In this document: positions 35,053 through 43,137 of the stretch, in pieces
How the letters are laid out: each line of letters starts with the position of its first letter
How positions within the stretch are numbered: the first letter of the stretch is position 1
Assembly (NCBI GenBank): GCA_000310025.1
Contig: FN649729.1
Span: 1,755,962 to 1,799,098 of the forward strand
Direction of reading: 5' to 3'
From: Ectocarpus siliculosus
Taxonomy: Eukaryota > Sar > Phaeophyceae > Ectocarpales > Ectocarpaceae
Length of the DNA: 43,137 bases
Translations under genes and position numbers: made by a program
Notes under the pieces: model-generated
Told to the model about the DNA's origin: nothing
The model's database searches: none
What the model saw: only the letters and a program-made list of their open reading frames with translations

Positions 35053-35332
35053 GATTCGATGTCAAACGAAAAACACATACCATGTCTCCGCGTTTTGAGC
35101 AACACAGGCATACATAAAAATAAATTGGATTCAAGTATAGAGATAAGACTAAAATACTGGGTCAACACGAAATTACACCGAACTGCCCAGCCGATTCGAT
35201 GTCAAACGAAAAACACATACCATGTCTCCGCGTTTTGAGCAACACAGGCATACATACCAATAAATCGGATTCAAGTATGGAGATCAGACTAAAATACTGG
35301 GTCAACACGAAATCACACTGAACCGCCCAGCC
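35053..35332. repeat. 140-bp tandem duplication
   Basis: Two copies (35053-35192 and 35193-35332) lie head to tail, starting GATTCGATGTCAAACG and ending near GCCCAGCC. They differ at only about eight positions, so the duplication is recent. It is non-coding. Confidence 0.95.
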
Positions 35333-36262
35333 CGCACCCAAAACCATGAACGGGGCATCATAAACTCTATTGCCCGTGACACCGGCGTTTGCCCTTCCAG
35401 GCCAAAGCGGAAGATAACACCCGGACGCTCCAAAGCGCCGCTGAAAAACACAAAGGTTGCGTACAAAAGACCGCGTGAATACAGGAGCAATGAATCAACT
35501 GATGCTACGATACTGAAGATGTGGTTCTGCGACCGTTCTTCCTCCAGTCCCCAAGGCCCTGCTCCGAAGAAAACAAAATACACTATATCTACAAATAGGT
35601 GCGTTGTGTTTATCCCTATCAAAGGACCACAGGCATTTCCCTTGTACTTTCATCTCCTTCTATCTCCGGCACCTGCAGCCCCCATCTCGCCTGGAGATTT
35701 CTCGTCACTCACTAGACTAGTACGCCGTCGGTCTCCCCAATGAAATCTAACAACGTCGCGACTCCAACTGGCGGCTTGTGTGTGTGGATGCATTCAAATA
35801 CGATCGTGTTCCGTGGCTGAATCCTATGTAGTACATGCCATTCTGTACTGGCTGCGATACTACGGTTACATCAAGGGACATAGAGACGGAGACACAGAGC
35901 TGTCGGTTGCTCCCTCGTGTGTCTAAGCCGCACCTTCGACGAACAGGGAACTGGTACGACTCTTCAAGGTGGCGGTCTCGTGCCTGAGACCGGCTATCCC
36001 CGGTTTGCACTAAAAACAAAACACCTGAAAAAAGCAAGAAAGAGGACCCTGAGACGCCTGTCCACTGCTGTGAACGTACCACTCGTATTCCTGTTCACCT
36101 ATCGTTCGGTTCACGTGCCAATGTGCTATTCGAGCGTACCGTGACGGCTTGTCCATACTCTGCGCTCAAATCAAGCCAAGACCCGATCTCTAGACATCAG
36201 CTCGAGGGACAAAGAGAGTAGAGAGAAAACTAAGGAATACAAGCTCAGGTCTCCGTGCGTCG
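35333..36262. other. 3' flank of the LNR gene; no other gene seen
   Basis: This stretch lies downstream of the minus-strand stop and should contain the 3' untranslated region and poly(A) signal of the LNR gene. No coding sequence is recognised. Confidence 0.5.
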
Positions 36263-37440
36263 TCAGCGTTCGCCTTCAGAGGGCCGGTACAAAGGTGACA
36301 ACTTAGGGCCTTTGACCGCTACTTCATTTACTTCCCGTACCCCCGTGTCAACCTCATCTCCCGACCGTTCGTCACTCGTCGCCGAAACGTCGTCGCCGGC
36401 AACATTGTCGTCTCCTCCAGCAGCATCGACGTTTGGCGCATCATCCCCCGGAACAGCGGCAGCCTCGGCAACATCAGCGCTCGGCGCGCCATCGACGCTC
36501 CCAGCACCGACGCTCCCAGCACCATCGCCAACATCTTCAGCACCGCCGTTGCTGCCAACATCGCTCACGTCCGCTGCCACGTTCTCATGCTCTTCTCCGC
36601 TCTTTGTCTCGCCGCCACCCTCACCACGACCGCTGTGAAACACGCCGCCAGGCTCCGCCTTTCCTTGCCCTTCGGTCTCTTCTACGCCGGCGTCGGCACT
36701 CTCTTGGCCGACAGCGGCGGGGTCCTGATGCGCGTTGTTCGCCGGGGAGGCCTGCCGGTCATCTCCTGGAATGGCGGCAGCCTCCGCAGCTGTCGAAACA
36801 CCAGCACCTGGCGCATCATCGACGTTTGCAGCACCATCGACGCTCGCAGCTACGCCGACGTCCTCACTCTCTTGGCCAACAGCAACAGCAACAGCAACGG
36901 CTGGGGAGGCTTGCCGGTCATCTCCTGGAATGGCGGCAGCCCCGGCAGCTGCCGCAGCACCAGCGTCTAGCGCACCATCGACGCTTGCATCACCATCGAC
37001 GCTTGCAGCCCCACCGCTGAGTTCTGTAACCCCATCGCCAGGTTCTGTAGCACCGCCGTTGCTGCTGGCAAACATGCCGTGCGCTTCTTCGGTCTTGGTC
37101 TCGTCCCAACCGCCGCTACGCCCTCCGCCAAACGTGCGGCCAAGCTCCACCTCACCGTCGCCTTTGGTCTCCTCTACCCCGGTGTTAGCACTCCTGCTGA
37201 CCACGGCGGGGTCGTCGTACGTGTTGTAGGTCGGAGTTGCATGCCGGTTATCCCCCGGAAGAGCCAACGCGGCAGCCACGGTCGCATCCAACGGGGGGCG
37301 GGACGGTGAACTCCGCCGGCCCCCCCGCGACTTGACGGAATACCGTCCGCGCTCGGTCGAGGGTCGTGGGCGGCGCTGCTGGTGAGCATTGAGAGAAGTC
37401 CTGTTGAGCGTGGCGGCGGCAGCTGGGGAGCCTCCTCCCG
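36263..37440 (-). other. Acidic repetitive cytoplasmic tail of the LNR protein
   Basis: About 390 residues after the membrane helix are Ala/Gly/Asp/Glu-rich and predicted disordered. Related blocks recur: ALPGDNRHATP or IPGDDRQASP (three copies), then DPAVV/DPAAV, then NTGVEET or DAGVEET, then a Gly/Glu-rich part. DNA copies (for example around 36750 and 36910) are about 159 bp apart. A GTTGCT-type run gives AVAVAVAVG. The repeats suggest expansion and contraction by slippage, so length may vary between strains. Confidence 0.8.
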
Positions 37441-40400
37441 TCTCTTCCTCTTCCCCGAATACCTTCTTGCGGAACACGCCACAGACGGCCCAAGCGCCGC
37501 ACCCGAGCATGCAGAAGCCCCAGAAGGACAACGCAAGTATTCCTCCCAACTCGGTTTTCGAGACGCTCATTTCCGAGTAGCTTGGCAGGGACAGCTCCTC
37601 CGTGACAACGACCGGGGTCGGCGTGAATGAGAAGGCACCACGCTCGTCGTAGTCGTCGTCGCCGTAGGAGTCGTCGCTGTCGGAACTTTCGCCGCTTGTG
37701 CTCCCGTAGCAGAGAGAGGTCTGGTCAAGGCAATAGTAGCCAACCACCCCGCACTCGTAAACCTCGCCGTAATCGTAGCAGTCGCACTCGCAACAATCAC
37801 CTGCCGTATTCATTCGTGACCAGAAAACGCCGCCAAGCAAAAGTTCAAGAGAAGGTATATATCTATTTATCACTCCCGTTCATCAGGTAACGCGTTGAAG
37901 TTCTCAGCGAGTTGATGGAATGGTGATGCATGCAGAAATCCCGGAGAGACCAAGCGTCGCTAGACTCGGGCCCAAGCCAACAACGATCAAACTGGATCAT
38001 GTCCGTCGTGTTCGGTTACTTCGGCCAATCGGCAAAACAGAAAGAGCGGTGACTCGTACTCACCGCCGTCGTAGTCACAGGCTGCGTTGTTATTCCCGGA
38101 ATCGCACTTTCCGTCTGACACGGCCCAGTCGCCATCGAAACACCCCGAAGACACGCTATCAGCGTCGGAGCTTGTAAGGTATGTGCTGAAGGTCGAGGTG
38201 GAGACGTCGTTGTCACCATAGTAGGTGGTGATGGAGTCGCAGCCGTAGATCGGATCAAGGCAGGTAGTGCTCGAGCAGCCATAAGCGCAACAGTCACCTG
38301 TGGCGTTGTTTCGTTCGGCGTGGTGTGGCGAACGCGACACTCAGCGGTGAAGGGAACGGGTTGACTGTGCAGACAAGCTTGCGCATCTCCGGATGGTGGG
38401 AGAAAATGGGGGAAAGAATAGCTGGGAAAAGAGTCGGGTATTTGAGAGTACAGGTTGCTGCACGATTGGTGTTTGCGTGGTGGGCAAGCAAAAATCACCA
38501 AACACAGAACTCGGAACGTTGGTCGAAGGTGGTCAAACATGATCTACAGCACTTCCTACTAGGCGCCACATGATGTTGGTCGGCAAGCATGGGCATGAGA
38601 ACTTGTGCAACAGCCAGAGATCGAAACATGCGCTCATGGATGTTGCTGGCAGATGGGATGAACGCCGTTGGTGAAAGCTCTGAAGGAGGCGGGCGAAAAA
38701 ATCAAACTAGGCAATGCTGGTGCTGTGCATGCGAAAACTAACGACCGCCGCACAAACGGCGCCTCTCCGCCATTGGAAAACAAAACAACAAGTAGCCGTC
38801 GTATATATGTAGCCGACTCTCGCTTTCACACATAAATTTGTTTGGAAAACAACCCACCTCCATCCCAGTCACAGTCCTCGGTATTGTAGTAAGAATCACA
38901 ATAGCCGTCCGATGCCCAAGGGCAGTAGGGAGTGGGACTTGGTGTGGTGCAGTTGGCGTTCGGATCCTGGCAGTCCATGCTGTAGGAGCTACACGAGTAG
39001 TAGGAGGACCCTGGGATGGATAGCATGCAACGGGCGAGCAGCGGCAGGTGTTTATTGGCGGACGGAGGCATTGGTCTGATGTCACAAAATAGCCGGAATT
39101 GGCTTGGCCGGTCGGGAACAAAATGTCCCTCCCAAAAACGAATAATACGGTCAAAATCAAAGTCAAACAACACTAGCGTTGATGGCCATGCGCAAACGAG
39201 TCACCACCGCCCTGGACATTGCACCTCGCTGGGTGCGTGATGTCGTTCAACTTCCGGAAGTTTTTTGACAACGCCACAGGCGGCCAACACGCGCGAGCAC
39301 CCTGAGGGACCTATCGCAATCTGAATGAAGTACAGCACATCTACGGGCTGAAGCCGAAACCCGTGCAAGCATACAAATCGGATTGGTCAATCAAACATGC
39401 GACAACAGGGCCCAGACCATGGATCCCGTCACAAAGGGAAGGCCTTTGCCTCCGACGCACGCGGGAGACACGGACATCCCTTTCGCCAAGCAAGCCGAAA
39501 AGTGACATTGTTCAGTCTTCCGTGCTACCCGTGCGCTAAATACGACGGTTGTGACGAGAAGACATCACGTAGGGTAGCAACGTTCACCAACGATCCGCGC
39601 GTACAGACAAAGCGACAGAGTACAGGCACAGGGCGAGAGTAGCAACGAATGCCATCAACAACAACAACAACAGCAACAGCAGAGGCAACGCCACACCTTC
39701 GCACGTGCAGGAACAGCAGTCACCCCCGTCCCAATCGCATTCCTCGTTGTTGTTGTAGTAGTCGCAGGACCTGCCGCGGGGAAACATCGCATGCAGATTC
39801 CTCTCAGGACGCGTCTCGGTGCGAAAAAGCTCTCCTGCATAATACACAACCTAAACCTTGAAGACACCAATATCGGGTGCCACCCACGCAAGGGGTCTGG
39901 TGGAAGTGGGCGAGCTTTCGAACGCGACGGTGACAAATCATTGGTCTAGTCTCGCCCCTATACTGTAAGGCTTTGTGTCTCGTAGCAAGACAAGGCACCA
40001 ACAGCCTGAACGGGTGGCATGTCCGGCTAACATGGTACACATTCGTCGTACCCTTTGATAACCTCCTCACGCACCCGTCTCCAATCATGTAGATGTAACC
40101 CTCGCATTCCGGCCAGTCGGTCCCCGCGGCAGGGCTAGGCGTCGGGCTGTCCGTGCTGCAACTGCTGGGGGCGTCGGGGTCCATGCAGTCGTACCCGTAG
40201 TAGCCGCAGTTGGTGTAGTACCCCCACGAATTGTAGTCTCGACACGTGCAGCGGCAGCAGTCGCCTGCGACCACGACGGCAAAGCGAGACGCGCAACGAC
40301 ACAAGCACACAATAAGATGACGAAACCCGCCGGGTGTTTCGACACCGTCATGGAACGCATGGCGACTCGAAAGGCAGCCAAAGGGCTCGGCAAAGGCCTC

Positions 40401-41763
40401 GCACCCCCCGCCAAAGGATAACCCCACACACCAGACTGCCAGATTTTTCCGTGCCCCAAGCTCAGGTCACTGCTGCACCGCGGCACTCACCCCCGTCGTA
40501 GCCACACTCGGCGGTGTTGAGATTGTCGTCGCAAACTCCGTCCTGCCACTCGTACAAGTACTCCTCGCAGTCCGGATAGCCGATTGCAGCGGCCGGGCTG
40601 GGTGTAACGCCGCAGTCGTCGGGCACGTCCGGGTCGAGGCAGTCGTAGCCGTCCCCCAGCTGTCCGCAAGGGTGCGCAAGTTCCTCGTCGCTGTCCGAGC
40701 CACAGGTACAGGCGCAGCAATCGCCTGCGATGGAGTGACAAAACGACCGGTTAAAAAATTGAAGCACACGGAGCATTTGGTTGTTTCTTTGTCTCGATCG
40801 GGCGCCAGTCTGCTCTTCGGTGTGTGTTTGAAGCAGCAGCTGGGTCACATCCAACAGTGCCGCTAGAAAAAATCGAACCAACCATGCGAGGAGGCGGATC
40901 GTCGTATCATCCTCCCATCGATGAAAGGATGCTATATCACCAGCCACGCTGTAAAACACGGCACTCTACCTTTCACACGGTGGCAAACAAAAACCCACCC
41001 ATATGGAGTTTGAGCACGCAGGGAGACAACGTGTGCGAAGCACGTAATATATTAACTGTCTACTACCGGTGTATTGTCAATACGTCGGATACAACAAAAA
41101 ACGGACATACTCCGCGTACGAGGAGCGAGTGTTTGCCCCCCCTCCCCCGTGATTTCCCTATTAACGACTGTGCCACGGCAATACCTACATGCGCATTGAA
41201 CCGACGGTAAGAACGCGCCCACCAGCTGGCATGCTTTCGCGAACAGTGAGATGCGGGTACGCCGCACAGTCAGCCGATATGTAGGACGAGCGACACGCCA
41301 CCCCTCAACTCCCTCTCTCCAAGACGGTGCGACCGCATTCGTGTCGGCATGGTGCAAACAAAACAATTCGGCGAAAAACACGCCATCGGGTGGCAGGGAG
41401 CAGCAACCAGCCCCACTCACCCCCATCCCATCCACACTCCGCGTTGTTGAGGTCCGTGTCGCAGTACCCATCCTTTATGTGATTGGTGTAGCCGAGGCAG
41501 CCAAGATACTCGGGCGAGCCATCCGAGGGTGCCGGAGTCGGGATCTCCGCAGATTCTCCGGTCTCCGGAGATTCGGTCGCCAGATCTCCGGTCGCCGGAG
41601 CCGCGGTCTGCGGAGCCGCGGTCGGACTCAACGCAGCGTTGTCGTCGTCCTCGCTAGTTGTTGCAAACACGCCCGCGTTTTGTCGGACTAGGAGCATGCA
41701 GCAGCAGGTGACAACAACCAAGCCTAGCCACCGCACGGGGCGAGGGCGGCGTTGTCGAGCCAT
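36263..41763 (-). CDS. LNR (Lin-12/Notch repeat)-containing type I membrane protein, seven exons
   Basis: The exons, in gene order, are 41763-41421, 40724-40491, 40264-40075, 39770-39697, 39010-38858, 38297-38064 and 37800-36263. Their lengths sum to 2766 bases, that is 921 codons plus stop, with correct phase at every junction (mostly phase 1). ATG 41763 is followed by a signal peptide (MARQRRPRPVRWLGLVVVTC and more hydrophobic residues). Outside the cell lie five modules of the form C..DG.CD..xN..EC.WDGGDCC, for example DGYCDTDLNNAECGWDGG. Each is followed by a second cysteine cluster (CxCxC..DCxDP..C) and a Thr/Ser/Pro linker. One membrane helix (GGILALSFWGFCMLGCGAWA) is followed by RKK. 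Introns mostly split the DGG|DCC site. LNRs in Notch bind calcium and guard a cleavage site. Here there are no EGF repeats, and the ligand is unknown. A role as receptor or adhesion protein is inference. Confidence 0.92.
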
Positions 41764-43107
41764 GATATAATGTGACAGGCGGGTATGTAACCCGCGCGCG
41801 CCCCGCCCGTAGAAAGTTGTCTGCCACACGGAGGTTTAACTCACTTCCCTGCGAAGGCCACGTTTTTCGAGAGGGTGTGCGAACGCCGAAACGGGGGTGT
41901 GCCATTGAAAAAAAAAGTTGTACAAGCATTTTCGGTGCTGGGTGAGGAATGATTTACTCTAAACAATTAAGACCACAACGAAAGGGTACTTTTTTATACT
42001 GATGTGCTCTAGCTTCATCAAGCATAGACAGTCATTTTGGTTTTACACAAATCTTGTTTTGCTGCTCGCCTTGACCGTTGACGTAGGTCGTGGCCGTCGC
42101 CTGCACGGCGGTGGCATCCGTACATCTACGCGCCGATGACGGCAAACTCGGACAATGTCATTAAAAAAAGGGCCATAAGGCTGGGAGCAGCACATGAAAA
42201 AAAAAAAATCCAGCGAGAGCAGCCAGCCCATTCCCTGTTAATATTCGGATTGCAAGAGCTTCGGCTGTGATGATCCAATTTTTCGCCGACTTCCAAGAAG
42301 GTCGGTCTGGTGCATCAACTGCCGTCCGTAATATGACGAAGAGACACAGCAGTAAACGAGTCCTTCCAGGCAATCCAACTCGCCTGAAAGTAATTATTGT
42401 ACCAGTTTTGAATCCAGCAAAACTTGGAGGCTCCATGTGTCTTTGAACCTGCTCATGCCAAAGCTTCGGTCTGCTGCTGCGTTTGTTGCTATTCAGGGTC
42501 GCCAGTCATGTTGTACCACGTCGTGATGGCCATCCGAAGAAATCACCATGATAATTCCAACACCTGCGCATATGCTGCTTCGCCTGCCGCGGAAGCGCTG
42601 ATGGACAACTATTGTTCCACACTCACTCCCAACACACCTCCCAAACTGCTGTCAAGTTTGTTTTCCTGTCTTCGCATTGGTGCCGCCATTTGGCGACTCG
42701 GAGCACCGTTTCGTTCTTTCTTTGAGTTTTTTCCCAGATGCTTCGCTCGCATTCTGCAATGGCATGCAAAAGATCTGAAGAGCGCTTCAGCGTTTTTGGT
42801 CGACTTGGCGTGGCAAAACTGCCTCGCGCTGATTGACCGAACAACTATCTCTTCCGCGCGCCGTTCGCTCATCTCTTCTCCAAACAAGAAAAGGGTACAT
42901 GTATTATTGTATTGGAGATGAAAGCTATACCCCAAGGTGCCACAAGCATCTAGCGCTTTTTGTTGCAAGGGCAGAGTTACACGAGGTTCCCAGGGCGAAA
43001 AATGTCAGTCCCTCACGTGGCTTCTCAAACACACGGGCTGGTTGTTCTAGACGACCTTCACTTGCTCTTCGACCTGGCGTGAATAAGGTTGCTGAGCGGC
43101 TTCCCAA
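41764..43107. other. Upstream region of the LNR gene; no other gene seen
   Basis: The minus-strand promoter of the LNR gene should start here. A small hairpin GCGGGT-atgta-ACCCGC lies at about 41779-41795, just upstream of the start codon. The 165-codon plus-strand frame (42424-42921) has an antisense frame of similar length and no recognisable domain, so I do not call it. Confidence 0.45.
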
Positions 43108-43131
43108 CCCCCCCCCCCCCCCCCCCCCCCC
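43108..43131. repeat. Run of 24 C at the window end
   Basis: An uninterrupted C24 is followed by GGGTTT. A homopolymer this long at a sequence end may be real or may mark a sequencing or assembly limit. Confidence 0.9.
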
Positions 43132-43137
43132 GGGTTT

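Noticed and set aside
36433-37300. Plus-strand Ser/Pro-, Arg/His- and Ala-rich open frames of 127-195 codons
   Set aside because: Shadows of the repetitive tail exon of the minus-strand LNR gene.
38826-39173. Independent small Cys-rich protein
   Set aside because: It is exon 5 of the LNR gene with intron read-through at both ends; the phases fit the seven-exon model exactly.
42424-42968. 165-codon plus and 119-codon minus frames
   Set aside because: They overlap each other in antisense, neither has motifs, and no splice-supported extension was found.

Overview
The window looks like nuclear DNA of a stramenopile, most likely a brown alga of the Ectocarpus type. This is an inference, based on moderately GC-rich sequence, many short exons with GT..AG introns of about 0.2-2 kb, retroelement debris and the style of the proteins. 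No bacterial-type operons, ribosome-binding sites or CRISPR arrays are seen.

Layout. Positions 1-12.8 kb are a transposon graveyard. They hold the 3' part of a broken Ty1/copia pol (1-2516) and a cluster of four degenerate repeats (3.58-4.47 kb). They also hold a duplicated ~200-bp block (7.65-8.25 kb), several microsatellites, a 100-N assembly gap (10200-10299), a decayed LINE-type fragment (10.64-11.05 kb) and a patch rich in GGTATCGA-like words (11.5-11.93 kb).

From 12838 to 26051 (+) lies one large, apparently intact gene of about 28 exons and roughly 1,950 codons. It encodes an ankyrin-repeat, TRP-like cation channel with a long ankyrin N-terminus, an S1-S6 core with pore, and further hydrophobic segments after S6. 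From 27961 to 31887 (+) lies a four-exon gene for a mitochondrial-type ribosomal protein L11 (154 aa), which can be read completely.

From 31.9 to 36.2 kb no gene is visible, but there is a ~250-bp foldback element (34.18-34.43 kb) and a 140-bp tandem duplication (35.05-35.33 kb). From 41763 down to 36263 (-) lies a seven-exon gene whose exon lengths sum exactly to 921 codons plus stop. It encodes a type I membrane protein with a signal peptide, five Lin-12/Notch-like (LNR) modules alternating with a second cysteine cluster, one membrane segment and a ~400-residue acidic repetitive cytoplasmic tail. The last 1.4 kb holds no convincing gene and ends in a run of 24 C.

The three intact genes do not form a pathway. 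The L11 gene is housekeeping; the channel and the LNR receptor-like protein are both candidate surface or signalling proteins. The most original observations are three. All five LNR modules lack the same two cysteines, which pair with each other in Notch. The channel carries extra C-terminal membrane segments. A retained intron in the LNR gene would encode a poly-leucine membrane anchor.
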